58,721 nt of DNA from Pseudomonadota bacterium. Lineage in GTDB: Bacteria > Pseudomonadota > Gammaproteobacteria > Steroidobacterales > Steroidobacteraceae. Where the stretch lies: assembly GCA_021826035.1 (NCBI GenBank), contig JAKBBE010000010.1, forward strand, positions 1-58,721, given 5' to 3'. The notes beneath the pieces were generated by a model, which saw only the letters and a program-made list of their open reading frames with translations, was not told the DNA's origin and did no database searches. The position numbers and the translations under genes were made by a program. Positions 1 through 12,597 of this stretch are shown one piece after another. Every line of letters starts with the position of its first letter. Within the stretch, counting starts at the first letter, position 1.

Positions 1-335
1 CTTTGGCGGCAGGCTGACGTTCCTCTTTTGCCGGTTGCAACCCGGCCAAGAGCGAACGGGAAGATGTCTCCGGTAACATCACTGATGACGCAGCCGGTAA
101 CAGAATTATGTGAGGCAATACGAGGGCAGAAGGTTAGAGGACTGAGATTGAATTGTCGCCGGTGGAATTGCCGAGGATCGGTCGCTGTGATTTGGCGTTT
201 ATACTGCAGCCCTTGACTTCTCTTGGCAGAGCGTGAGCGAAAGCTAGAACAGTAAGTGAAGCAGAACATGTCCACCGGTACGGTGAACCATACGCGTCCG
301 TATGGGGGTATGTCCCAAAGCTATAGGTTGCGCTA
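1..335. other. Intergenic or edge region with no convincing gene
   Basis: I see no coding sequence with plausible composition here. The stretch ends with two small back-to-back hairpins: CACCG/CGGTG at about 273-285 and CCATACG/CGTATGG with a 4-base loop at 288-305. They lie just beyond the stop of the leftward AI-2E-type exporter and could form its 3' end, but neither is followed by a T-run in the leftward direction, so they are not typical intrinsic terminators. Confidence 0.4.
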
Positions 336-1442
336 TCAGTCCAAGGAAATTCGTCGAACTGCGGCCTTCGGAGGCGGTGGAATTTGTGGTTCGGTTATGA
401 ATCGTCCGAGTGCGACAATGAAACTAAGCAGAACGGGTCCGAGGATGAGACCGAGAATTCCAAGGGCCGTTACCCCGCCGACGGCTCCTATGAAAACCGC
501 AAGAGTTGAAACTTTGGCGCGGCGAGCGGTGAGCATCGGGCGCACAATGTTCTCGACTAAGGCAAGGCCGCCGGACCACAATGCCAGAAACGAAGTGGCG
601 CCCCACTGAGCCCGAAACGCCAAGTAAAGTACGGCCGGAAGGAGCACGATGAATGCTCCGGTGGGAAGTAAAGCAGTGATCATCGCCACCACGCCGAATA
701 CCATTGGGGACGGCAAACCCGCGATGGCGAAGCCTGCGGCGACGAAGAGGCCCTGAACGATTGCCGTCACTGTCGATCCGTACACGACGGCGCGGGTCAC
801 ATCACCGAGGTATTTGAGAAGCGATCCGCGTCGTTCGTCCGGCAGGGGCACGAGGGCGGCGAATTGGCGCAGATATGACTCTCCGTCGCGTAACAGGAAG
901 AACAAGAGAAAGAGCATCATGAAGAAGCTAATTACCGTTCCGAAGAGAACGGACGCGACATTGCCGCTCGCTGCGGCCGCAGATCGAAAAATTCCCGTAG
1001 TCGCGGTGGACACCCAGGCGTGCAGGTTGAGTGTCCCTGCGGGCAGGTACCGCCCAAAGCTGTGTATCGCCGCGCTGAACCACGGGTGCTGTTCAAGGCG
1101 CGTGATCAGTGCAGGGAAACCGATAAACGGATGTGCATGCAAGTACCGAAGCAGACCCATGGCCTGTTCGAAGAAGACGACAGAAAGGGCAGAAATCGGT
1201 GCAAGCACCACGAATGGTGTGGCAACGGTTAAAAGTCCAGCCGACAGACCCGCGTGCCCCCTGAACATATGGGTCAGCCGCTTGTGCAGCGGATGGAGCA
1301 GGAATGCCAGTACGGTGCCCCAGCCAAGCGCGTCATTCAGCGGAGCTAGAATTGTGATCAAGAGATAACCAAACGCAGCGGCTGCGACTACGGAGAACAG
1401 TCGCCGGTAGAACGCTGAGTCGGTCATGGGAGAAGAGTCCAT
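336..1442 (-). CDS. AI-2E family transporter (PerM/YdiK-like membrane protein)
   Basis: The 368-residue protein has about eight hydrophobic segments spread over its length, in the pattern of the AI-2E transporter family (PF01594): an N-terminal pair, a long soluble loop at roughly 90-150, then a dense C-terminal membrane block rich in Gly, Leu and Pro. Family members are inner-membrane exporters. Autoinducer-2 export (TqsA) is shown for only a few, so the substrate here is unknown. The ATG is preceded by AAGGG six bases upstream. No functional partner gene is adjacent, and the next gene on the same strand is over 200 bases away. Family assignment is firm; substrate is not. Confidence 0.85.
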   Translation of the reverse strand: MDSSPMTDSAFYRRLFSVVAAAAFGYLLITILAPLNDALGWGTVLAFLLHPLHKRLTHMFRGHAGLSAGLLTVATPFVVLAPISALSVVFFEQAMGLLRYLHAHPFIGFPALITRLEQHPWFSAAIHSFGRYLPAGTLNLHAWVSTATTGIFRSAAAASGNVASVLFGTVISFFMMLFLLFFLLRDGESYLRQFAALVPLPDERRGSLLKYLGDVTRAVVYGSTVTAIVQGLFVAAGFAIAGLPSPMVFGVVAMITALLPTGAFIVLLPAVLYLAFRAQWGATSFLALWSGGLALVENIVRPMLTARRAKVSTLAVFIGAVGGVTALGILGLILGPVLLSFIVALGRFITEPQIPPPPKAAVRRISLD

Positions 1443-1648
1443 TGTCGTACCCTTGGGCTGGCGTAATGTGAAAAGCCGCGCGACGTCGAGGGCGGTGCGG
1501 TTTCAAGGGATCATTGTGCACCAAGGAATAATCAGCCGTCTGCAGTAACTGACCGCGGACCCTTAAAGTCTCGTGCTCAGGGTGGTGAACTCAGTGGCCA
1601 ATAGCGCTTGGCGTGCGCCTTTCCGTCTGACTCCGATCAGTACGGCGA

Positions 1649-2155
1649 CTAAGTGTGATAGCGCCTGTTGAGTCGAGCCCTGATGGCGCCGATCAAAACC
1701 ATGACAACCAGCAGAGCGCATAGGCCTACGACTAGAAAGCTGACTGCGGCGTAGACCATCGCTGCCACCGGAGATGGCAAGCCGAGTGAAACGAATATCA
1801 TCACGGCGAGAAATCCAACGGCCAGCAGGACATAGTCGAATGTCGCTCGCATCCAGCTCAGCAACAGCGACCCACCAACGAGGAACACGCCGATCCCGAC
1901 CACGCCTAGAGTGACCGACCACCCATCATATGCGGAAATGAGCGGCCGTAATATGCCTTTGAAGGCGCTGTCCCACCGAGGTACGCCCCATATCAGGCCA
2001 TAAACCAGCGATCCGCCACACAGCAACAGCGCCAGGAGCGCGGATGCTATAAAGCGTGTCGTTCGCAAGGCAATCGGAATTTTCCCCATCAATACGCCTC
2101 GCTGCAGGCCGCCCTGCAAAAAGCCCAGGATGCTGCCCACTGCGGACCGCCCCAT
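1649..2155 (-). CDS. Hypothetical four-helix membrane protein
   Basis: I do not recognise this 168-residue protein. It has four hydrophobic segments, at roughly residues 34-55, 78-100, 108-128 and 132-155, and a basic C-terminal tail (ARLNRRYH), suggesting an inner-membrane protein with a cytoplasmic C-terminus. The first 22 residues are not hydrophobic. A second Met at residue 23 (start 2089), directly before a positively charged stretch and the first helix, is an equally plausible start. It is divergent from the patatin-like lipoprotein gene, whose start is only a few tens of bases away, so the two probably share a promoter region. Confidence 0.55.
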   Translation of the reverse strand: MGRSAVGSILGFLQGGLQRGVLMGKIPIALRTTRFIASALLALLLCGGSLVYGLIWGVPRWDSAFKGILRPLISAYDGWSVTLGVVGIGVFLVGGSLLLSWMRATFDYVLLAVGFLAVMIFVSLGLPSPVAAMVYAAVSFLVVGLCALLVVMVLIGAIRARLNRRYHT

Positions 2156-2194
2156 GGAGCCGATGGTACTATGTCTACAGGGAGGTTTGGTTCG

Positions 2195-3502
2195 ATGCTC
2201 AGACCGTCAGACCGCCGGACCCGGATGCCGTTCCGACCACGATTGTGTCCCGCGCGCAGAAATCACCGTGAACGCGGCCTATGGACCGGTGCGGCTTTCG
2301 CGGTGCTGGTTGCAGGTCTGCTGGGAGCTTGCGCGACCCCGCGGTTGCCGGCACCGCCGAAGCTTATTGATCAAGTGGCGCCCCCGGGATTTCCGGCCGA
2401 CGTTCGCTTTCTCAGCGACGACCGTGACTACATCGTTACGCACATCGGACGTGCTGTGCGTGGTCTCAGCGTCATCGCTCATGGCCCGATACGGATCCTC
2501 GCCGTATCGGGCGGCGGCGCAGGTGGAGCGTTCGGAGCCGGCGCTCTTTACGGCCTTGCTCGCTCCGGGCGGCGCACCGATTACCAGGTCGTGACCGGCG
2601 TCAGCGCCGGGGCACTGCTGGCGCCGTTTGCCTTTCTGGGTCCTTCGTGGGATTCACAAATGAAGGGTGCCTTCGACAGCGATCGGACGGACCATCTGTT
2701 GCAGCGACGACCTTGGCTGGGATTTCTGCTTCATCCCGGCATCTATAGCCGAGGGCCATTGAGGGCGCTTGTCGACCATTTTGTCACCCGAAAATTGATT
2801 CGTGCCGTAGCGGCACAGTCGCGTAAAGGTCGCCTGCTGCTCGTGGCAACGACGGATCTGGACAAGCAGGAATCCGTAATCTGGAACATGGGTCTGATTG
2901 CTCAGCGCGGTGGGCCGGCTGCCCGAAAGCTATTCGCCAAAGTGTTGATTGCATCCGCTAGCATCCCCGGCGTATTTCCGCCGGTCTTGATTCGAGTGCA
3001 AGGCGGCGGCAAAACTTATGAAGAGATGCATGTCGACGGCGGGACGACGTTGCCATTTTTTGTCGCATCCAATATGGCGGATGTCTTACCGCTGCATCTG
3101 CCGCAACTGGAGGGCGCAAGAGTTTATGTGATCGTCAATGGACAGCTGAGTACCTATCCGAGAACAACATTGCAGGAGCCGATGGCGGTTCTATCACGAA
3201 GCTTCTCGGCGGCATTGATGCACGCGTCTCGGCGAGCTCTAGTACTTGCTTCTGTTTTTTCCCGGCATTTCGGTATGCACTTTCGCTTTACGTACCTGCC
3301 GATGACCTACCCGTTTGAGGGATCTCTAGATTTCAAATACGCAAATATGCACCAGCTATTCCAATACGGTGAGCGGTGCGCAGAGTCCGGAAGAATTTGG
3401 ACTACACTGACTCAAGCGATCAACGAGGGTCAGAGGGGGGCGACCCAGCTCCCACGAATGTCGTTCGCATGTCCGGGGGCGCCAGGCCATCTGTTGCATT
3501 GA
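2195..3502 (+). CDS. Patatin-like phospholipase, predicted lipoprotein
   Basis: A patatin-family serine hydrolase of about 435 residues. It shows the glycine-rich oxyanion-hole motif (SGGGAGGAFGAG), the nucleophile elbow GVSAG and the catalytic-dyad aspartate in MHVDGG, in the order expected for patatin domains. An N-terminal hydrophobic stretch ends in LLGAC, a lipobox, so the enzyme is probably anchored in the outer membrane or periplasm. I chose the ATG at 2195 because GGAGG lies nine bases before it; ATGs at 2171 and 2225 are possible. Family members cleave acyl groups from phospholipids, but the substrate here is unknown. It converges on katG across a strong stem-loop. Confidence 0.85.
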   Translation: MLRPSDRRTRMPFRPRLCPARRNHRERGLWTGAAFAVLVAGLLGACATPRLPAPPKLIDQVAPPGFPADVRFLSDDRDYIVTHIGRAVRGLSVIAHGPIRILAVSGGGAGGAFGAGALYGLARSGRRTDYQVVTGVSAGALLAPFAFLGPSWDSQMKGAFDSDRTDHLLQRRPWLGFLLHPGIYSRGPLRALVDHFVTRKLIRAVAAQSRKGRLLLVATTDLDKQESVIWNMGLIAQRGGPAARKLFAKVLIASASIPGVFPPVLIRVQGGGKTYEEMHVDGGTTLPFFVASNMADVLPLHLPQLEGARVYVIVNGQLSTYPRTTLQEPMAVLSRSFSAALMHASRRALVLASVFSRHFGMHFRFTYLPMTYPFEGSLDFKYANMHQLFQYGERCAESGRIWTTLTQAINEGQRGATQLPRMSFACPGAPGHLLH

Positions 3503-3523
3503 GCGCAAACAGATCCGGCTCCA

Positions 3524-3553
3524 CCGGTGACCGGTCATAGTACCGGTCACCGG
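3524..3553. terminator. 12-bp perfect stem-loop between convergent genes
   Basis: CCGGTGACCGGT and its exact complement ACCGGTCACCGG are separated by six bases (CATAGT), in the 79-base gap between the convergent phospholipase and katG stops. The symmetrical stem could end transcription from both sides, but there is no T-run on either strand, so a purely intrinsic mechanism is uncertain. Confidence 0.5.
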
Positions 3554-3581
3554 CACATGGCGATGCTGCTGACGCGACACG

Positions 3582-6863
<3,282 letters not shown>

Positions 6864-6953
6864 GCCGAACGTGCGGCACGAGGTAAATGTCGCGCCAATT
6901 CCTGCAGTGAATTTATCATATGCCTTTTGAGTGGTGCGGACGGAGGATGGTCG

Positions 6954-8504
6954 GTGCGGATCACTGAAATGCCCGGGAATGGCGCAGTCTACGATCTCGT
7001 CGTCGTCGGCGGTGGCGTCAACGGAGTGGGGATTGCTCGTGACGCGGCTGGCCGCGGACTGTCAGTGCTGCTGATCGAACGGAGCGACCTTGCTGGCGCA
7101 ACGTCATCGGCCTCATCCAAGCTCATTCATGGCGGACTGCGCTACCTTGAACACAGCGAATTTAGGCTGGTGCACGAGAGCCTGAGCGAACGAGAGGTGC
7201 TCTGGGCAGCTGCACCGCACATCGTACATCCGCTGCGCTTCGTGCTTCCGGTGAGCTCCGGAATGCGGCCAGCATGGATGTTGCGTGCGGGACTGTTCCT
7301 TTACGACCATATCGGCTCAAGGAGCTCTCTTCCATCAACCCGCACGTTGCGCCGCGCACGCGATCTGGCGCTGACTCCGCTGCACGAGCACATCCGTGTC
7401 GCGTTCGAATACTCCGATTGTTCAGTCGATGATGCGCGACTTGTCATTCTAAACGCCATAGATGCGCAGGAACGAAGTGCACGCATTCTCACCGGATGGA
7501 CACTGGTGCGCGCTCGGCGGGAATCAACGCTGTGGCGCATCGATCTAGAGGCTCGCCACGGAGACGTGCAGCGTGTCTGCGCGCGCGCATTGATCAATGC
7601 CGCTGGGCCATGGGTCGAATCAGTGCTAAAGCGCGCCGGCCTCTCGCCGCACCGAGCGCCCCGCCTCGTCAAGGGTAGTCACATGGTGGTGCCCAGACTT
7701 TACCAGGGCACGTACGCGTACACGCTCCAGAGTAGCGACGGTAGGGTCATTTTTACCATCCCGTACCAGGATGAGTTTACGCTGATTGGGACTACCGACG
7801 AGCCGTACGACGGTGACCCGGCTGAAGTTTGTCCAAGCGTGAAGGAGTTGGACTATCTGTCCCGCAGCGTTGCACAATACCTGCGTGCTGCCCCCAAGGT
7901 TGAACACGCGGTGTGGCGTTATGCTGGCGTGCGTCCGCTGTATGATGACGGTAGCGTCAGTGCCTCGACTGTGACACGAGATTATGTGTTTGATCTAGAT
8001 GCGCCCGAGAATCAGGCGCCAATTCTGTCGGTGTTCGGCGGGAAACTGACGACGTACCGGCGGCTCGCAGAGCATGTGTTGGAGCAGCTCTTGCCAAGAC
8101 TGGGGTACGCGGCACGCTCTTGGACCGCGGCGGCGATATTGCCTGGCGGTGACATCCCCGGTCGGGACATCGATAGATTTGCACTCGAGCAGGCGGCAAG
8201 GTATCCCTTGGCGCCGTACCCGATGATTCGCAGAATGTGCCGAGCTTATGGCACGCGGATCGAGCGGATCATGGGCTCGATTCGTGCCACCGCGGATCTT
8301 GGCGTGCAAGTTGCCCCGGGGCTGTATGAGGCGGAACTTCAGTACTTGATCGACGCTGAATGGGCCTGGCAAGCCGAAGACGTGTTGTGGCGCCGCACTA
8401 AATTGGGTCTGTACGTCGATCCTGCCGATGCTCAGCGGGTGGAGGAGTGGTTGTCCAATGCGAGGCTGCGGCTGCCGCGCGCGGCGCCGTGGATGCGGCC
8501 CTGA
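6954..8504 (+). CDS. glpD: Aerobic glycerol-3-phosphate dehydrogenase GlpD
   Basis: FAD-dependent sn-glycerol-3-phosphate dehydrogenase of about 516 residues. It oxidises G3P to dihydroxyacetone phosphate at the inner membrane and passes electrons to quinone. The Rossmann dinucleotide motif VVVGGGVNGVGIARDAAGRG lies near the N-terminus, followed by the FAD-family signature around LAGATSSASSKLIHGGLRYL. The substrate-binding and GGKLTTYRR regions near residue 360 and the C-terminal helical DAO_C domain are present. I chose GTG 6954 because GGAGGA precedes it by six bases; a TTG at 6927 and an ATG at 6969 are alternatives. It converges on glpK with only ten bases between stops. No glpF or glpR is present in the window. 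Confidence 0.95.
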   Translation: MRITEMPGNGAVYDLVVVGGGVNGVGIARDAAGRGLSVLLIERSDLAGATSSASSKLIHGGLRYLEHSEFRLVHESLSEREVLWAAAPHIVHPLRFVLPVSSGMRPAWMLRAGLFLYDHIGSRSSLPSTRTLRRARDLALTPLHEHIRVAFEYSDCSVDDARLVILNAIDAQERSARILTGWTLVRARRESTLWRIDLEARHGDVQRVCARALINAAGPWVESVLKRAGLSPHRAPRLVKGSHMVVPRLYQGTYAYTLQSSDGRVIFTIPYQDEFTLIGTTDEPYDGDPAEVCPSVKELDYLSRSVAQYLRAAPKVEHAVWRYAGVRPLYDDGSVSASTVTRDYVFDLDAPENQAPILSVFGGKLTTYRRLAEHVLEQLLPRLGYAARSWTAAAILPGGDIPGRDIDRFALEQAARYPLAPYPMIRRMCRAYGTRIERIMGSIRATADLGVQVAPGLYEAELQYLIDAEWAWQAEDVLWRRTKLGLYVDPADAQRVEEWLSNARLRLPRAAPWMRP

Positions 8505-8514
8505 CAGCCAGCGA

Positions 8515-10008
8515 TCATTGTCGTTTTCCCAGAACGACTCCGAGTGCAGTATGCCATCCGTCGAGCTCTCGTCGGCGGGACAGAGCATCGAGTTTTGGCG
8601 CAAAGGTGTTCTCGGCGCGCCACAATGCACATGTTTCATGGAGGGAGCGGTAGACACCGGCGCCCAGGCCCGCGAGGCATGCGGCTCCCCAGGCAGTGGC
8701 CTCTACGTTTCTGGGCCGTTGGATCGGAAGCTCTAGAATATCCGCAAGTCTCTGCAGCAAAAAGGCATTTCGGGCCATCCCGCCGTCAACCTTCAAGGCC
8801 GCGGGTGTCACGCCATCGACGCGCATTGCATCAAGAAGGTCTTGAGTCTGGAACGCTACGCTGTCCAAGCAGGCGTGCGCCAGGTGTGCACGATTGCTCG
8901 AATGCGTCAGGCCCACGATTGCGCCGCGCGCACCGAGCTCCCAATACGGCGCTGCAAGTCCTGAGAACGCGGGCACCAGATACACTCCGCCGCTGTCAGA
9001 CGTCGAATTCGTCAACTGCTCTATGTCCTCGGTATGCTCGAATAAGCCCAGACCGTCGCGCAGCCACTGAACGGTCGCGCCAGCGGAAAGGATGGAGCCC
9101 TCGAGCGCATAAGTCGTGCGACCCGCGACCCGGTAGGCAATCGTGGTCAAGAGCCGCCGACTGGACCGCACGAAGCGCTCTGCGGTATTTAGCATCAGGA
9201 ATGCGCCGGTGCCGTACGTGCCCTTCACATCTCCCTCGTGGAGTCCCGCCTGGCCAATCAGGGCGGCTTGCTGGTCGCCGGCGATTCCAGTGACTGGAAT
9301 TCGCACCCCAAGGGCTGCACGGTCCGTCGTGGCGAATTCACCCGCGCAGTCGCGCACCTCAGCCAGGCAATTGATCGGCACGTCGAACAGATCGCAAAGT
9401 TCTGCGTCCCAGCGGTTGGAGCGAATATCGTAGAGCGCAGTCCTGCTTGCATTGGAGGCGTCGGTCACATGAAGTGCGGCGTGCGTCAGCCGCGCCATTA
9501 GAAATGAGTCGACGGTGCCGATCGCCAGTTCGCCGCGCGCCGCCATCGCGCGAGCATCCGTCACGTGTTCCAGGATCCAATTCATCTTGCTTGCCGAAAA
9601 ATACGGATCCAGGCGCAGCCCGGTTCGCGCCGAGACTCGCTCTTCCTCGCCCTGCATCGCGAGCTGCTGACACCAGTCAGCTGTGCGGCGGTCTTGCCAG
9701 CCAATTGCGTTGTATATCGCGGTGCCGGTGCGCCGATTCCATGCGACAGTCGTTTCCCGTTGATTGGTCAAACCGATTGTAATGACTCTCACGCCGCGTT
9801 GCCGCAAGCGATCGAGGACTTCACGAATGGACTTCAACGTCGTCGCAATCAGGGTTTCGGGGTCCTGTTCGACCCAGCCCGGACGCGGATAGAGCTGCAC
9901 GAAGGGATGCTGCGCAACTTCGAGGATCTCGCCGGAGACCGAAAATGCAATGGCACGGCTTGAGCTTGTCCCCTGATCGACTGCGAGTAACGCGCCCTCG
10001 TGATTCAT
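8515..10008 (-). CDS. glpK: Glycerol kinase GlpK
   Basis: FGGY-family kinase of 497 residues, essentially the length of E. coli GlpK. It phosphorylates glycerol with ATP to sn-glycerol-3-phosphate, the substrate of the neighbouring GlpD. The N-terminal phosphate-binding motif AVDQGTSSSRAIAF, the glycerol-binding WVEQDP and TNQRET stretches, FSASKMNWILEH, and the ATP-site segment GTYGTGAFLMLNT are all visible in order. The ATG has GGAGG six bases upstream. It faces glpD and so cannot be in the same transcript, unlike many glp operons. A glycerol facilitator is missing locally, so glycerol entry must rely on diffusion or a distant gene. Confidence 0.96.
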   Translation of the reverse strand: MNHEGALLAVDQGTSSSRAIAFSVSGEILEVAQHPFVQLYPRPGWVEQDPETLIATTLKSIREVLDRLRQRGVRVITIGLTNQRETTVAWNRRTGTAIYNAIGWQDRRTADWCQQLAMQGEEERVSARTGLRLDPYFSASKMNWILEHVTDARAMAARGELAIGTVDSFLMARLTHAALHVTDASNASRTALYDIRSNRWDAELCDLFDVPINCLAEVRDCAGEFATTDRAALGVRIPVTGIAGDQQAALIGQAGLHEGDVKGTYGTGAFLMLNTAERFVRSSRRLLTTIAYRVAGRTTYALEGSILSAGATVQWLRDGLGLFEHTEDIEQLTNSTSDSGGVYLVPAFSGLAAPYWELGARGAIVGLTHSSNRAHLAHACLDSVAFQTQDLLDAMRVDGVTPAALKVDGGMARNAFLLQRLADILELPIQRPRNVEATAWGAACLAGLGAGVYRSLHETCALWRAENTFAPKLDALSRRRELDGWHTALGVVLGKRQ

Positions 10009-10250
10009 GCGAAGCCTCCGGAAGTGATATTCGCCTGGCGCACGCTAAGTAACTGCGCGGTGAACGTCAACCAACCCAGAGTCCGCGGGTGCCCTCGTTG
10101 TTTTGGATTCAATGCGGGTTTGTCTCCCCCGGTGGCCTGCGCCCTTCAGCGGCACTCGAGGCGGCACATCCAATCAGACCCGATACCCAGACGCACCGAT
10201 CGCCTGTGCTATGATCAAAGACTTGCAGTCGACATTGGGGCCGTACCTAA

Positions 10251-12440
10251 ATGAAAGTCGTAATCGCCGCTGCGTCTCTGCTGATTCTGCTTGCGGGCTG
10301 CTCGAGTTCGCACGCGACGCACCGGGCCTCTCTGCATTACCCGCATGCGCGACGAGACAAGATCGTCGATGTGTATTTTGGAACACGCGTGCCGGCCCCA
10401 TACCGGTGGATGGAGAATATGCGGAGTCCGGCGCTGCATCGCTGGGTACGAGCGGAAAACCGCCTCACGAACGCGTACTTGGCGAAAATTCCCATACGTC
10501 ATTGGATCAAGCGACGGCTGACACAGCTGGCGAATTACGCTAAAGAGACGACACCAGTACAGGTTGCCGGATCACGGATATTTTTTCGGCGCAACTCTGG
10601 ACTGCAGAACCAATCGGTGCTCTACGTGCAGGATTCGCCAACGGCAAAGCCACGGATCCTGATCGACCCGAACAAGCTCTCACCGAATGGGTCAATCGCG
10701 CTGGCAGATTTTGAGCCATCGCCGGACGGGAAATATCTTGCGTATGCGTTGTCCAAGGGCGGCTCGGATTGGGAGACGGTCCATGTCATGGACGTCGCGA
10801 CGGGCAAAACACTGCCTGATGCAGTGCGGTGGGTAAAGTTCTCGAATATTGCGTGGACGAATGGAGATAACGGCTTCTTCTACTCCCGCTATCCAAAACC
10901 GCCGAAGAATGACCGGATCAATGACGCTGTGGTAGATCAAGCGCTCTATTTTCACGCGCTCGGTACGCCGCAGCGCGACGATAAGTTGATCTACCGACGA
11001 CCGGATTTGCCGCGCTGGATCATCGAGGGGCAGGTGAGCGAGAACGGCCGCTATCTGTTTATTACGCTCGTCAACGGAACGTCGACGCGCAATGAACTCT
11101 ATGTCGCGAATATCGGCAATCCGTTGCGGCCGAATGTGACTGCGAGGTTGCGACCGCTTTATACGAAAAACGACGCCGAATATACCTTCGTCGGAATTGT
11201 GGGCCGCACGATATACCTGCAGACGACCCTGGGTGCGCCACGGGGGCGTATCGTAGCGGCGGATCTGCGCTCACCGGCGCCGAATCACTGGCGAACCGTC
11301 GTGCCGCAGAGCAGAGGGGTCATCCAGGGGGCAGCGCTCGCCGGCGGTCATTTGCTGGTCGAGACGGAAGTTGTGGCGACCAGTCGGCTGCGCCTATACG
11401 ACTTGAATGGTAAGAGGTTGCGTGAGGTGCCGTTGCCGACGCTAGGTACCGTTACTTCGGTATCGGCGCGCATGGGTTCGCCCGCGATTTATTATGGCTT
11501 CACATCGTTCTTGTATCCAAAGCGCATTTATCGTTACGAGGTACGCAGCGGTGCAGCGACGACCGTCTTTAAGCCCAAGGTGAACTTCAATGCCGCGCCG
11601 TACGAAGTTCGGCAAGTTTTTTATCATTCCAAGGACGGCACCAAAGTGCCGATGTTCATCGTTTCGGCACGCGACGTTAAGCTCGATGGACACAATCCGA
11701 CTATCCTGTATGGCTACGGCGGATTCGACATTACTATCACACCGTACTTCGATCCCATGCTGCCAGTTTGGCTGGAACTCGGCGGCATTTATGCAGTTCC
11801 GAACATACGTGGTGGCGGAGTCTATGGACAGAAATGGCACCGGGCCGGAATGCTTGGCAACAAACAGAACGTCTTCAATGACTTTGCCTGGGCCGCGAAG
11901 TACCTGATCAGAAACGGCTATACTTCCACGCCCAATTTGGGCATCCAAGGCTACTCGAACGGCGGCCTGTTGACTGGTGCGTCAATCACGGAGCGGCCGA
12001 AGCTGTTCGGTGCGGCGTACATCGGACACGGCGTCCTCGACATGCTTCGGTACCAGGATTTCTCCGGCGGCGCGCTATGGGCGCCTGAATATGGACTCTC
12101 CAGCAACCCCAATGCATTCAAGTGGCTGTACGCCTACTCGCCTTTGCAGAATGTCAGGGCAGGCACCTGTTATCCGCCGACATTGATTACGACGTCCTGG
12201 GACGACGACCGCGTGGTGCCGATGCATGAGTTCAAATTCACCGCGGCATTGCAGCATGCGCAGGCCTGCGCCAATCCGATCCTGCTGCACACGACGGGTG
12301 CGACCAGTCACATCTATATGCCGCTCGACAAGCACATTGCCCAGTCGGCGGATGTCTGGGGATTCGAGGCCTATAATCTCGGCATCAAAAACGTTCCAGT
12401 AGCCCTGCGAAAATCCACGATTCCCGCCGCGAGGCACTGA
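10251..12440 (+). CDS. Prolyl oligopeptidase family serine peptidase (S9A), lipoprotein
   Basis: A 729-residue S9A peptidase. The N-terminal hydrophobic segment ends in LLAGCSS, a lipobox, so it is exported and lipid-anchored. A seven-bladed propeller domain occupies roughly residues 70-430. The C-terminal alpha/beta-hydrolase domain carries Ser569 in GYSNGG, Asp652 in SWDDDRVVP and His687 in ATSHIY, the complete triad. Family enzymes cut short peptides after proline (or basic residues in oligopeptidase B relatives). The exact specificity cannot be read here. An amino-acid permease gene follows in the same direction after about 157 bases, which suggests, but does not prove, joint use of peptide-derived amino acids. 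Confidence 0.93.
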   Translation: MKVVIAAASLLILLAGCSSSHATHRASLHYPHARRDKIVDVYFGTRVPAPYRWMENMRSPALHRWVRAENRLTNAYLAKIPIRHWIKRRLTQLANYAKETTPVQVAGSRIFFRRNSGLQNQSVLYVQDSPTAKPRILIDPNKLSPNGSIALADFEPSPDGKYLAYALSKGGSDWETVHVMDVATGKTLPDAVRWVKFSNIAWTNGDNGFFYSRYPKPPKNDRINDAVVDQALYFHALGTPQRDDKLIYRRPDLPRWIIEGQVSENGRYLFITLVNGTSTRNELYVANIGNPLRPNVTARLRPLYTKNDAEYTFVGIVGRTIYLQTTLGAPRGRIVAADLRSPAPNHWRTVVPQSRGVIQGAALAGGHLLVETEVVATSRLRLYDLNGKRLREVPLPTLGTVTSVSARMGSPAIYYGFTSFLYPKRIYRYEVRSGAATTVFKPKVNFNAAPYEVRQVFYHSKDGTKVPMFIVSARDVKLDGHNPTILYGYGGFDITITPYFDPMLPVWLELGGIYAVPNIRGGGVYGQKWHRAGMLGNKQNVFNDFAWAAKYLIRNGYTSTPNLGIQGYSNGGLLTGASITERPKLFGAAYIGHGVLDMLRYQDFSGGALWAPEYGLSSNPNAFKWLYAYSPLQNVRAGTCYPPTLITTSWDDDRVVPMHEFKFTAALQHAQACANPILLHTTGATSHIYMPLDKHIAQSADVWGFEAYNLGIKNVPVALRKSTIPAARH

Positions 12441-12457
12441 ATTCGTCTAATGTGTGC

Positions 12458-12501
12458 GCGCCGTACCGCTCTCGGCTCATGCCGGCGGCGGTACGGCGCG
12501 A
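12458..12501. terminator. 12-bp inverted repeat downstream of the oligopeptidase gene
   Basis: CGCGCCGTACCG at 12458-12469 is exactly complementary to CGGTACGGCGCG at 12490-12501, separated by 20 bases. It begins 17 bases after the oligopeptidase stop, the usual place for a transcript-end hairpin. No immediate T-run follows, so it may be a processing or stability hairpin, or act with Rho. Confidence 0.45.
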
Positions 12502-12551
12502 GCTATACGGCGCGGCGTGTTTGACGATGATTTGCATATTTCCCATTTGTC

Positions 12552-12569
12552 CGCGAATGGCCATTCGCG
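12552..12569. promoter_or_regulatory. 18-bp perfect palindrome upstream of the permease: candidate operator
   Basis: CGCGAATGGCCATTCGCG is a perfect palindrome with no spacer, 28 bases before the permease ATG. A TTGACG at 12522-12527 could be a -35 element with a weak -10 near 12545, which would place the palindrome at about the transcription start. A dimeric repressor binding there is the natural reading, but no regulator gene is adjacent. Confidence 0.45.
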
Positions 12570-12597
12570 ATCCCACGAATTAGTTTGAGGTGTACCC

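Noticed and set aside
1563..1922. 119-codon frame overlapping the four-helix membrane protein
   Set aside because: It shares the strand with the membrane protein in another frame and has an Arg-rich, featureless sequence.
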